Assembly (NCBI GenBank): GCA_022564535.1
Contig: JADFLD010000012.1
Coordinates: 1-13,343, forward strand
Direction: 5' to 3'
Origin: Gemmatimonadota bacterium
GTDB taxonomy: Bacteria > Gemmatimonadota > Gemmatimonadetes > Longimicrobiales > UBA6960
Length of the DNA: 13,343 nucleotides
Below the pieces are notes generated by a model. It did no database searches. It was not told where the DNA came from and saw nothing but the letters and a program-made list of their open reading frames with translations. The position numbers and the translations under genes were made by a program. This document shows positions 1 through 7,380 of this stretch, piece after piece. Numbering within the stretch: position 1 is the first letter of the stretch; every line of letters starts with the position of its first letter.

Positions 1-1871
1 GGAAGGGGCCCAGGGGTATGGTCGAGAGGTTTTGTCAGCACTTTGCTAGGGTTCCCGTCCGCGCCGTTCAGGCCGAACTTTCGGGCGAACGTTTCGTTTA
101 CCACGGCTACCTGAGGAGCCCCATCACCGTCGGCTGCCGTAAATTCGCGGCCTGCCAGGAGCGCCATCCCCACGGTGCTGAAGTATCCGGGGCCGACCTC
201 GTTGAAACGGGAATTGTTGTCCACGCCGGGCTCCCAATCGAAACCCTCGACCGATACGTCGTTCCCCCAGTTGCTTCCCGCCAGGAGCCCGACACGGCCT
301 GCGGAAACCGCGGTCACGCCGGGGATCGCGGCCAGCTCCTCCTCGAGACGGATGAAGAAGTCGGCCGAGCGATCACCCTCGTATCCGTTGAGCTGGGGTG
401 ACACCGTGAACTGCACGATGTTCTCCACGTCGACACCGAGGTCGACATTGCTCACGTTGGCGAGACTCTTGATGAAGAGCCCGGCGGCGACGAGCAGGGC
501 CATCGACAGCGCGATCTGAGCTGTCACGAGCGAGTTGCGGAAACGCTGGGCCGTGCGTGCGCCCGCCGGCTGGCCGAGATTGGTCTTGAGCATGGCGACC
601 AAATCTGTGCGGGTGCTGTGCAACGCAGGGTACATGCCGAAAAGGATGCCGGTGCCGAGTGAAAGCGCTCCCGCGAAGAGCATCATCGACGGGGACAGTT
701 GCAGGTCGAGGGTCGCCATCGCTTCGGGCGGCAGGCCGGCTCCGATCAGCCCCAGTGTCCAGTGAGCGACGATCATGCCGGCCGCTCCACCCATTGCCGC
801 CAGGAGGCAGGATTCGACGAGCAACTGGCTCAGCATTTGCGCCCGGGTCGCGCCGAGCGAGCCGCGAATCGCCATCTCCTGCCCCCGATTCGCTCCGCGC
901 GCCAGCAATAGATTCGCGATGTTGGCGCAGGCGATCATGAGCACCACGGCCGTGATCCCCAAAAGAAGTCGGAGCGGCGTCCTCACGTCTTCCCGCAGGT
1001 TGCTTTGTCCCTGGGAGCCAGGCTCGAGAATGACTTGTTTCGCTTTGAACCGTTCCATCGTCTGCTCGGTCATCGAGACCTGCAGAGGCGCTTCGACCTC
1101 GTTGATGATCGGGGAGTAGAGCGAGTTGATCTCGGCCTGCGCTTGCTCCACGGCGATGCCCGGCTTCAGCCGGGCGAAGAGGTAGGCCCAGTAGGTCCGC
1201 CGGCCGTCGAAGTCGTCGAACCAGGGGTTCATCTGGGTGCGCATCGTAATCGGAACGAAGACGTCGGGCTCCGAACCCAGCGTGGTGCCGTCGAAGCCCT
1301 TTGCGGCCACTCCCACGACGGTCATCGGCTGTCCGTTTACGATGATCGTCTGGTTCAGGACCGACTGGTCAGCCCCCAGTTGATTTTCCCAGTACCGATA
1401 GCTGAGAACCGCGACGAAGTGTTCGCCGAACCGCTCATCGTCCGAGGGGCCGAACACCCTGCCCAGCGCCGGTTGTACGCCGAGGACCGCGAAGTACGAA
1501 CCCGATACGAGCATGCCCTGGCCGCTCCTCGTCTGGCCGGACTGCGCGAGGTTGGCTCCGAAGAGCATGTGTGCCGCGATGCCTGTGAAGCTTCCCTGCG
1601 CACGTTCGAGGTCCTTGAACATGGGGTAGCTCCACACAGCCTCGCAGGGCCCGGCCTGGTTGCACGACTGCGACCCCGGGTTCGGGCCGGGGGCGGAGAG
1701 GTTGACCAGGCGGTCGGGCTCCTCCACCGGGAGCGCCCGGAGGAGCATTTGATCGAAGAGCGAGAAGATGGCCGTATTCGCACCGATGCCGAGCGCCAGA
1801 GACACGATGGCCAGGGTCGATACGAACGGTGTCTTGGTGAGCGTGCGTAGTGCGTACTTGAGCCCCGTCAT
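1..1871 (-). CDS. ADOP-type MacB/FtsX-like permease, C-terminus beyond the left edge
   Basis: My reverse-strand translation stays open from the ATG at 1871 to the window edge, giving about 623 residues without a stop; family members run to roughly 800, so the last permease half is missing. It begins directly with the permease core (MTGLKYALRTLTKTPF) and a first membrane segment carrying LALGIGANTAIFS, followed by a MacB-like periplasmic domain. Near residue 313 comes the family signature ACANIANLLLAR, then EMAIRGSLGATRAQM. Five membrane segments are visible; the final three should lie outside. Unlike the two other permeases here it has no N-terminal prefix domain. A purine-rich ribosome site (GGGGGAG, 1876-1882) lies four bases before the ATG and supports this start. 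It follows the 2000-4735 permease on the same strand after 128 bases, so the two are probably co-transcribed. No ATPase domain is present. The substrate is unknown; MacB/FtsX-like permeases of this kind are inner-membrane parts of ABC systems. Confidence 0.9.
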   Translation of the reverse strand, partial: MTGLKYALRTLTKTPFVSTLAIVSLALGIGANTAIFSLFDQMLLRALPVEEPDRLVNLSAPGPNPGSQSCNQAGPCEAVWSYPMFKDLERAQGSFTGIAAHMLFGANLAQSGQTRSGQGMLVSGSYFAVLGVQPALGRVFGPSDDERFGEHFVAVLSYRYWENQLGADQSVLNQTIIVNGQPMTVVGVAAKGFDGTTLGSEPDVFVPITMRTQMNPWFDDFDGRRTYWAYLFARLKPGIAVEQAQAEINSLYSPIINEVEAPLQVSMTEQTMERFKAKQVILEPGSQGQSNLREDVRTPLRLLLGITAVVLMIACANIANLLLARGANRGQEMAIRGSLGATRAQMLSQLLVESCLLAAMGGAAGMIVAHWTLGLIGAGLPPEAMATLDLQLSPSMMLFAGALSLGTGILFGMYPALHSTRTDLVAMLKTNLGQPAGARTAQRFRNSLVTAQIALSMALLVAAGLFIKSLANVSNVDLGVDVENIVQFTVSPQLNGYEGDRSADFFIRLEEELAAIPGVTAVSAGRVGLLAGSNWGNDVSVEGFDWEPGVDNNSRFNEVGPGYFSTVGMALLAGREFTAADGDGAPQVAVVNETFARKFGLNGADGNPSKVLTKPLDHTPGPL

Positions 1872-1999
1872 TATTCTCCCCCTGCCTTCGTCACGACAGG
1901 AGGTCGCGACTTCCCGGACCTACGTTGGACCGCCGCCAGAGGGTTCGCGTTGCAACTTGGCGACATCGGGGGTCGTGGAGCCAGTCGGCGTGTCCACGG

Positions 2000-4735
2000 C
2001 TACTCGGATCGCAGTGCCTCGATCGGGTTGATCCGCGCCGCCTTGCGAACCGGTAGCCAGGTCGCCACGAGACTCACCAGAACGAGTATGACGGGCGCGG
2101 TGAGGAAGGTCACCGGATCCGTCGCCGACACCTCGAAGAGTAGGGACTGCATGAGGCGGGTGAGCCCCAGTGCCCCGATCAAGCCGATCACCGTACCGGA
2201 CAGCGTCACGACCATCGACTGCCTGAGGATCATACGGGTCACGTCACTTGGCTCCGCTCCGAGAGCCATCCGGACGCCGATTTCTGACGTGCGCTCGCCC
2301 ACGACGTAGGAGATGACGCCGGCGAGTCCGATGGCCCCCATGAAGAGTGCCATCGCCGTAGCGAGCCCCAGCACGAGCATGGTGACCGACGTGCCCTGCA
2401 TCGCCTCGCTCACGATGTCATCCATCGTGCGCGTCGCCGTAATCGGCACCCGGCGGTCGAGCTGGCGGACCGTCGCTCGGGCACCAGCGATCACCGACGT
2501 GGGATCCTGCCCCTCGATCATCTTTATGGTGAGGAACGCGCTTTGCACTTGGATGCTCGCCGCGCCCGCCACCACGAGCGGAAAATAAGCGTTGCTGGGA
2601 AGTTCCTCGTCTTCGATTCCAAGCTCGCGGACGTCGCCGACTACGCCCACGACCTCGGCCCACACAGAGTCGGGGGCGTCGCCCCATGAGATGCGTTCTC
2701 CGAGGGCGTCGCCATCTAGGAACATCTGCTCGAAGCGTTCGTTGACCCAGACCACGGGGCGCGCTTCTTCCCAGTCCGCGCGCTCCACGTCCCGGCCGGA
2801 AGCGATGGGAATTCCGAGCGACGCAAAGTACGACGGCCCCACGGCCCGATACATCGCCACGGGTGGGAGCTCGTCGTCGTCTCGCGGCTTCGACTCAATT
2901 CGAAACGACCCGCCGCCCAAGTTCTCGGACGAGAGGGGAAGATTGGTGGTGATCCCGACCATGGCCACGCCGGGGAGTGCGGCGATCCGGTCAGCCGCGT
3001 CCTGGAAGAAACGGGCTGCGATCTGCGGGTCTTCTCCCTGGTTCCGGTTGAGGCCCATCGTGAGCACACCTTCCGTTTCGATCCCGAGGTCCACCGCGCG
3101 CAGATGTGCAAAGCTGCGAAACATCAGTCCCGATCCCACGAGCAGAACCAGCCCCAGCGCGAGTTGTGTGGTCACCAGAACGTTGCGGGCACGGTGGCGC
3201 TCCCGACCCATCGTGTTGCCGCGTCCACTGTCCCGGAGAACCGCTGCGAAGCGCCCGCTCGCGTACCGCGTCATCGGGATGGCGCCGAAGACGAGCCCGG
3301 CGACGATCGACATGAGCGCGGCCAAAGCGAGGGAGGAGGCATCGACCGACACCTCCGCCGATCTCGGCAAGTCGGCAAGCGCGAGCAGTGCGCCGACACT
3401 CGCACGCGCCATGACTACGCCGAGGATGCCTCCCGCGACGCCCAGAATGAGGCTCTCGCTGAGGAAACTCGCGGCGAGGCTCCCTCGGCCTGCCCCCATC
3501 GCGGCGCGTACGGCCATCTCCTTCTGTCGCGACTCGGCGCGAACCAGGAAGAGATTCGCGACGTTCGCACAGGCGATGAGCAGGACGAAGGCGACCGTCC
3601 CCATGATGATCCACAACGTCGACTTCACATCGACGACGATTCGATCGCGCAGGGTCTCGACCGAGACCGCGAAGGCCGCGGCCTCCAAAAACTCTGCCCC
3701 CAACTCGGGGAAAAAGTCCGGCATGCGGGAGAGAAGGTCCCTGCTACGTGCTTGCGCCGCCTCGACCGAGATCCCCGGGGCGAGCCGCGAAACGGTTCGC
3801 ACACCGAAGGTGCCGAAGGCGCCTTCGGGATCTACATACAGCGCCGTGAATATCTCGGAGTCTTCAGAGGGGAAGGCGAAGCCATGGGGCATGACCCCGA
3901 TCACTTCGGTCGCCACTCCGTCCAACTCCAGCATGCGGCCGAGAATCCCCGGGTCCGATCCGAAGCGAGCTTCCCACGTGTCGTACGTCAGAATCGCGAC
4001 CCCAAGGCTCTCCGGTCCGGCGTCGGCCTCGTTGAAGGGCCGACCCATCATCGGTTGAACACGAAGGATATTGAACAGCTCCGGGCTCGCGCGGACAATT
4101 CGCACGCGCGCCGCCTCGTCGCCTCCGGCCAGATTGGCTGAACCCGTACCGTATACGGCAGTTGCCTCGTAGAAGTCCGCGTACTCCCGATAGAAGGCGA
4201 CCATGCCCTCGGAGTTCATGAGGGTCGGGAGGTTCAGCCCCGGCGCGTGGTGCCGGTATTCGACGATCCGGTCCGAGTCTTCGTAGGGGAGCGGCTGGAG
4301 CAGCACCGCGTTCAAAATCGAGTAGATCGCGACGTTCGCTCCGATGCCCAGGGCGAGGGTGACGATGGCTACCGCGGAAAACCCGGGTCGCTTGAGAAGG
4401 GCGCGTGCCGCCTGACGAAGCTCTCGTACAATGTTCATGAATCGCTCTCCCAGTTCCGGGCGTCCGTATGCGGAGCCCTGTCCACCCAAAACGGACGCCG
4501 GCTTCAGCGTCCCCCACCATTCCCCGGGAAGCCTCAGAATCAGGTCGAAACACGCCCGGAGCGCGGTTCCCACCACGGATTGTCCCTGGAAGCGTTCGGC
4601 TTCCTGCAGTATGTCGCGGAGATCGGCCAGCGACGACTCCGAGAAAGGCTGTCGGAACCGGCTCGGCATCGCCCGCGAGAGCAGCGCGTACGCACCCAGG
4701 CACAGGCGAACTACAGGTGATACGTGATCGCTCAA
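2000..4735 (-). CDS. ADOP-type permease with N-terminal prefix domain
   Basis: A complete duplicated MacB/FtsX-like inner-membrane permease. From the chosen start, residues 1 to about 95 form a soluble prefix (SRFRQPF, ILQEAERF) typical of PadR-linked ADOPs. The core starts at about residue 100 (MNIVRELRQAARALL) with the first membrane segment LALGIGANVAIYS, a periplasmic domain, then ACANVANLFLVR near 385 and EMAVRAAMGAGRG. A second periplasmic domain follows, then RTSEIGVRMALGAEPSD near 813 and the usual ending PVRKAARINPIEALRSE. I count eight membrane segments. I chose the TTG at 4735 because it lies one base after the PadR stop (TGA C TTG) and six bases after a GGAG ribosome site. An in-frame ATG at 4771 would add 12 residues, overlap PadR by 35 bases, and lacks a ribosome site. 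Coupling to PadR suggests co-regulation. No ATPase gene is adjacent, so the energising partner is unknown. Confidence 0.93.
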   Translation of the reverse strand: MSDHVSPVVRLCLGAYALLSRAMPSRFRQPFSESSLADLRDILQEAERFQGQSVVGTALRACFDLILRLPGEWWGTLKPASVLGGQGSAYGRPELGERFMNIVRELRQAARALLKRPGFSAVAIVTLALGIGANVAIYSILNAVLLQPLPYEDSDRIVEYRHHAPGLNLPTLMNSEGMVAFYREYADFYEATAVYGTGSANLAGGDEAARVRIVRASPELFNILRVQPMMGRPFNEADAGPESLGVAILTYDTWEARFGSDPGILGRMLELDGVATEVIGVMPHGFAFPSEDSEIFTALYVDPEGAFGTFGVRTVSRLAPGISVEAAQARSRDLLSRMPDFFPELGAEFLEAAAFAVSVETLRDRIVVDVKSTLWIIMGTVAFVLLIACANVANLFLVRAESRQKEMAVRAAMGAGRGSLAASFLSESLILGVAGGILGVVMARASVGALLALADLPRSAEVSVDASSLALAALMSIVAGLVFGAIPMTRYASGRFAAVLRDSGRGNTMGRERHRARNVLVTTQLALGLVLLVGSGLMFRSFAHLRAVDLGIETEGVLTMGLNRNQGEDPQIAARFFQDAADRIAALPGVAMVGITTNLPLSSENLGGGSFRIESKPRDDDELPPVAMYRAVGPSYFASLGIPIASGRDVERADWEEARPVVWVNERFEQMFLDGDALGERISWGDAPDSVWAEVVGVVGDVRELGIEDEELPSNAYFPLVVAGAASIQVQSAFLTIKMIEGQDPTSVIAGARATVRQLDRRVPITATRTMDDIVSEAMQGTSVTMLVLGLATAMALFMGAIGLAGVISYVVGERTSEIGVRMALGAEPSDVTRMILRQSMVVTLSGTVIGLIGALGLTRLMQSLLFEVSATDPVTFLTAPVILVLVSLVATWLPVRKAARINPIEALRSE
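4445..4451 (-). promoter_or_regulatory. possible internal ribosome site at the prefix/permease junction
   Basis: GGGAGAG on the minus strand, six bases before an in-frame ATG (4436-4438) that begins the permease core MNIVREL. This could give a second, prefix-less permease product. It may also be chance, since purine-rich runs are common in such a gene. Confidence 0.3.
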
Positions 4736-4736
4736 G

Positions 4737-5093
4737 TCACACTCCGCCCAGTGCCTGGGTTGAACGTGCATGGTCGACCAGGGCCTGAAGTCGGGCGACC
4801 TCCGCTCTCAGCGCGTCGCGCCCGGCGGGGGTGAGTCGGTAGTAACGTCGACGCTGGTCGTCATCCGGATCGTCCGCGCCCTCGAGCGCCTCGATGAGGC
4901 CCCCCTCCGACATGTCGCGGACCGAACCGTACAGGGTCGCCGGATAGAGCTTCACGGCCCCGTCGGTTCGCCGTCGCACGCTGCTTCGGATCGCGTAGCC
5001 GTGCTGCGCGCCGTCCGCCAACGCCAGGAGGATGTGAAACCACGCCAGCTTCAGAGCCTGTCCGTTGCCCTCGTCGGTCGTTTGTCCACCCAT
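4737..5093 (-). CDS. PadR-family transcriptional regulator
   Basis: A 118-residue protein, the normal size for the short PadR-s2 type. Residues about 15-80 form the winged helix: LKLAWFHILLAL, then HGYAIRSSV, the turn region KLYPATLYGSVRDMSEGGLI and the wing RRRYYRLTPAGRDAL. A C-terminal helix (EVARLQALVDHARS) should serve dimerisation. The ATG at 5093 has GGAG six bases upstream. A perfect palindromic operator lies 27-49 bases before the start, consistent with self-repression as seen for many PadR proteins. The gene is immediately upstream of, and coupled to, the ADOP permease, the standard PadR-ADOP arrangement. The effector is not deducible. It resembles the PadR at 9080-9436 in fold and length but differs at many positions, so the two look like distinct paralogues rather than a recent copy. 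Confidence 0.93.
   Translation of the reverse strand: MGGQTTDEGNGQALKLAWFHILLALADGAQHGYAIRSSVRRRTDGAVKLYPATLYGSVRDMSEGGLIEALEGADDPDDDQRRRYYRLTPAGRDALRAEVARLQALVDHARSTQALGGV
4742..4745 (-). promoter_or_regulatory. ribosome binding site deciding the TTG start of the ADOP gene
   Basis: On the minus strand GGAG stands six bases before the TTG at 4735, inside the last codons of padR. The longer ATG alternative at 4771 is preceded by CCTGGTCGACC, with no purine-rich site. This favours TTG and implies that ribosomes finishing PadR restart on the permease message. Confidence 0.5.
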
Positions 5094-5119
5094 CGGAGTC
5101 TCCGCGTGCCTGGCCGAAG

Positions 5120-5142
5120 TCGATATGTTTTCATATCGATAT
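5120..5142. promoter_or_regulatory. palindromic operator upstream of the first PadR gene
   Basis: CGATATG (5121-5127) and CATATCG (5132-5138) are perfect 7-bp inverted arms around TTTT. The second arm runs into another perfect palindrome, ATATCGATAT (5133-5142). TCGATAT therefore recurs directly at 5120-5126 and 5136-5142. This AT-rich block stands out in GC-rich surroundings, and the ATG..CAT symmetry resembles known PadR sites (ATGT-N8-ACAT). On the minus strand TATGAT (5145-5150) and TAATAT (5139-5144) lie at its upstream edge as possible -10 elements; no convincing -35 at proper spacing was found. Likely site of PadR self-control of the padR-ADOP-ADOP operon. Confidence 0.6.
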
Positions 5143-5239
5143 TAGATCATACTGAATTTGTCCAGTCGGAGTTTCAATAGCCTTCCGGAATGAGAGGCAG
5201 CCGTGCAGTCTCAGCGCTCGACCTCGCGAGAAGCTCGGC

Positions 5240-6094
5240 TTAGCGTCCCCTCTGGGCCTCGATCGCCGCCTGCATGGCTGCCACCGTCACGTCCGTCCGA
5301 AACTCGATCAGCTTGCGGCCGTGCGCGATCGCGTCGGCTACGGGTAGAATACTGATGGTGTTGATCGAGGCCTTGTCGGCCTTGATTCGCTGTTCGAGGC
5401 GAACGTACGCCGGGTCGTCGTTCATGATGATGGTCGTGATGTAGTAGTCGTCGTGGAGCCCCTCGAGTCGGGGGTCCTCGTCGACACCGAGAACTTCGCG
5501 CTGGTACGTCTCGACGTCACCGTAGTTGTAGTACTCCGGGATGTGCGCGATCACGACGTCCTGTCCTGCCCATGCGGATTGAAGCTCCTCTGCGACCGCC
5601 GCCATCCCGCGAGTGTTTCCGCCACTGTCTCCGAGTATGAAGATGTTGGTGAAGCCCTGCGCCTTGAGGCTGGTCGCGTAGTCCCGAAGCACGGCCCGGT
5701 ACGTCTCCTGTGAATAGCGGATGCCCCCCGGGCTACTCGCCCGCTCCGGGTTGCCGGGCTCGATGGTGACGATTGGAGCGACCAGCGTGTTGCCGAATCG
5801 ACGGGCGATCGCGTCACCCATGACCTTCAACACGTGGTTGTGCTTTCCCGTCGTCAGGTACGGACCGTTCTCCTCGATACCTCCCGTCAGGATGAGCGCC
5901 GTATTCGTGCCTGTCGCGAGTAGGTCGCGGACCTCGAGCATGGTGAGCTCCTCGATCCATACGTTGTCCACCATCTCGATGGGACGGGGAAACGTATTCA
6001 TGTCGAGCATGCTTCCCTGCTGGCCCGACGACCGCTGCGGCGCTAAAGCTGCTGCAACGGCGAGGGCGAGTGAGATGCGGAAGCACTTTGTCAT
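5240..6094 (-). CDS. secreted creatininase-family protein with altered metal-site motifs
   Basis: A 284-residue protein. Residues 1-25 form a signal peptide (MTKCFR then ISLALAVAAALA), so it acts outside the cytoplasm. The family's first motif, usually EQHGPHLP, appears as EENGPYLT at 74-81, followed by GKHNH (83-87) where the next metal ligand is expected. The later NGHGGN-type motif is GDSGGN (155-160), and the HAGExETS region is HDDYYITT (214-221). The fold assignment is good: creatininase-family amidohydrolases open cyclic or linear amides with two metal ions. The exact ligands are changed, so activity on creatinine should not be assumed. I chose the ATG at 6094 because AGGAGG lies five bases upstream and the signal peptide starts there; an upstream in-frame start at 6142 would add 16 residues before it. 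It lies 146 bases before padR on the same strand and diverges from the response-regulator gene. Confidence 0.82.
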   Translation of the reverse strand: MTKCFRISLALAVAAALAPQRSSGQQGSMLDMNTFPRPIEMVDNVWIEELTMLEVRDLLATGTNTALILTGGIEENGPYLTTGKHNHVLKVMGDAIARRFGNTLVAPIVTIEPGNPERASSPGGIRYSQETYRAVLRDYATSLKAQGFTNIFILGDSGGNTRGMAAVAEELQSAWAGQDVVIAHIPEYYNYGDVETYQREVLGVDEDPRLEGLHDDYYITTIIMNDDPAYVRLEQRIKADKASINTISILPVADAIAHGRKLIEFRTDVTVAAMQAAIEAQRGR

Positions 6095-6099
6095 GGACT

Positions 6100-6105
6100 C
6101 CTCCT
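6100..6105 (-). promoter_or_regulatory. strong ribosome binding site of the creatininase-like gene
   Basis: AGGAGG on the minus strand, five bases before the ATG at 6094. It fixes the start directly at the signal peptide and argues against the longer reading frame from 6142. Confidence 0.7.
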
Positions 6106-6200
6106 CGGGATGTTTCGCGCGGTCTGGCGCCAAGGTTGACACTCAACTCGCCACATGGCCACTTGGTGTCGGCCGTCTGTACACATCGAAGTGACACGAT

Positions 6201-6233
6201 CTTGGGTCGAAGCGTTGATCGGGTCGACCCAAG
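6201..6233. promoter_or_regulatory. 10-bp inverted repeat in the divergent promoter region
   Basis: CTTGGGTCGA (6201-6210) and TCGACCCAAG (6224-6233) are perfect inverted arms separated by 13 bases. The right arm lies within a second palindrome, GGGTCGACCC (6221-6230), so GGGTCGA also occurs twice in direct orientation, at 6204 and 6221. It lies between the divergent creatininase-like and response-regulator genes, ending 11 bases before the TTG at 6245. It could be a regulator site for both promoters or a leader hairpin controlling the ribosome site (AAGGGG) that follows it. Which regulator would bind is unknown; it does not resemble either PadR operator here. Confidence 0.5.
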
Positions 6234-6244
6234 AAGGGGTACTA

Positions 6245-7324
6245 TTGCGCGAGATCGATCAATATACATCGCCGCTCGACGAGTTCGACGAAGAAAGCGA
6301 CTTCCGGTTCGAACTTCCGGAGGCGGGGGTGGGTGAAGTCATCATCGTCGATGACGATCCGTCTGCGGTCGCTATGAACACGGCGATCCTCGAGGCGGCG
6401 GGCTACAAGGTGATGGCCTTCGACCTGCCCTCGAAGGCCCTGCTGCGAATCGCGGAAGGTGTGCCGGCCGTGCTCGTGACCGACTTCGTCATGCCGGAGA
6501 TGTCCGGTCTCGAGCTCACACGCAAGGCTCAGGAAATCGACCCGGAGGTGAAGGTCATCCTGCTCACCGGCGGCGGGGACGAGAGCACCGCCCAGGAAGC
6601 GCTCCGCATGGGCGTGTCCGACTACATCATGAAGCCGCCGGAGCCCGTAGCCCTCGGCCGATCCGTGCAGCGCGCCTTCCATCAAAGGGCGGCTGAGGAC
6701 CATCACCGGGCGATGGTCTCTTGGATGAAGCTCGAGTTGGATCGACGGGCTCAGGAGATCCGTCGCGTGACCATGGGCACGCTGGCGGCGTTCGCCAACG
6801 CGCTGGACCTGAGGAGCCCGTACTTCTACGGCCACAGTCAGGCTGTAGCGATGCAGGCGGCCGCGATCGCGGACGCGCTCAAGCTCTCTCCAAGGGAAAT
6901 CGAGGCGGTTCGGACCGCCGGCTTGCTCCACGACGTCGGCATGATGGCGATTCCCGACGCGCTGGTGGCGAAGGACTCCGCGTTGACCGAAGAGGAGTTT
7001 GCGGTGATCCGGTCTCATTGTGATCGAGGCGTTACGATCCTCGAGCCCATGACGCACCTCGGTGACACGATCCGATTCGTGCACGAGCATCACGAACGAT
7101 GGGACGGCTCGGGCTACCCGGACGGTAAGAGAGGCTCCGAGATCTCACTCGGTGGCCAAATCGTGGGCATCGCGGAGGCGTGGATCGCGATTCTCCAGAG
7201 CCGGGCGTACCGGACGGGGTTGGCGCGCGATGAGGGCCTGCAATTGCTGCACGAGCTTCGCGGCCAATGGTTCTCAGCCGACGTCACGGACGCGTTTGAA
7301 GAGGCCGATACTGGCGTAATTTGA
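6245..7324 (+). CDS. response regulator: receiver domain plus HD-GYP domain
   Basis: About 359 residues. The receiver domain (roughly 31-150) has the acidic pocket DDD (36-38), phospho-acceptor D80 in VLVTDFVMP, T108 and K130 in YIMKPPEP. An HD-GYP domain follows: GHS with H197, HD at 229-230, H258, HH at 282-283 and the GYP motif at 290-292. HD-GYP proteins are metal-dependent phosphodiesterases that break down cyclic di-GMP. Here the usual Lys after HDxG is Met (HDVGMM), and the usual ADxxDA motif reads AEAWIA, so activity may be reduced or changed. The start is uncertain. TTG 6245 has AAGGGG upstream and follows the inverted repeat. GTG 6329 has GGAGG five bases upstream and would begin right at the receiver. 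ATG 6155 lacks a ribosome site, and its extra residues show poor GC bias at third positions. No sensor kinase is nearby. The M28 gene follows after 56 bases. Confidence 0.88.
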   Translation: MREIDQYTSPLDEFDEESDFRFELPEAGVGEVIIVDDDPSAVAMNTAILEAAGYKVMAFDLPSKALLRIAEGVPAVLVTDFVMPEMSGLELTRKAQEIDPEVKVILLTGGGDESTAQEALRMGVSDYIMKPPEPVALGRSVQRAFHQRAAEDHHRAMVSWMKLELDRRAQEIRRVTMGTLAAFANALDLRSPYFYGHSQAVAMQAAAIADALKLSPREIEAVRTAGLLHDVGMMAIPDALVAKDSALTEEEFAVIRSHCDRGVTILEPMTHLGDTIRFVHEHHERWDGSGYPDGKRGSEISLGGQIVGIAEAWIAILQSRAYRTGLARDEGLQLLHELRGQWFSADVTDAFEEADTGVI

Positions 7325-7337
7325 TCCCTTTGGATCA
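7322..7337 (+). other. short hairpin overlapping the response-regulator stop
   Basis: TGATCC and GGATCA form a perfect 6-bp stem around CTTT, beginning with the stop codon itself. No T-run follows, so it is not a convincing terminator. It could weakly separate the regulator from the peptidase gene or be chance. Confidence 0.25.
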
Positions 7338-7380
7338 CTTCGCCTCTTACAGAACGATCCCACAACCGAAGGACCGTTGG

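Noticed and set aside
1005..1850. Plus-strand open frame of 281 codons
   Set aside because: It lies antisense to the partial ADOP permease, whose minus-strand frame gives clear family motifs throughout. The antisense product is Arg/Glu/His-rich with no domain.
1899..1914. GGAGGTCG/CGACTTCC near-palindrome between the two tandem permeases
   Set aside because: There is no spacer for a loop and one mismatched pair; it may be chance, and no regulator can be linked to it.
2592..4058. Plus-strand open frame of 488 codons
   Set aside because: Antisense shadow of the 2000-4735 permease. The composition is Ser/Arg/Thr/Pro-rich with no recognisable motif, as expected for a complementary frame in high-GC DNA.
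6136..6141. TTGACA as a -35 element for the response regulator
   Set aside because: No -10-like hexamer is found 16 to 18 bases downstream on the plus strand.
6095..6142. 16-residue upstream extension of the creatininase-like protein
   Set aside because: It would put a charged stretch before the signal peptide, and a strong AGGAGG site marks the ATG at 6094.
6242..7093. Minus-strand open frame of 283 codons
   Set aside because: Fully overlaps the response regulator on the other strand; His/Arg-rich and without motifs.
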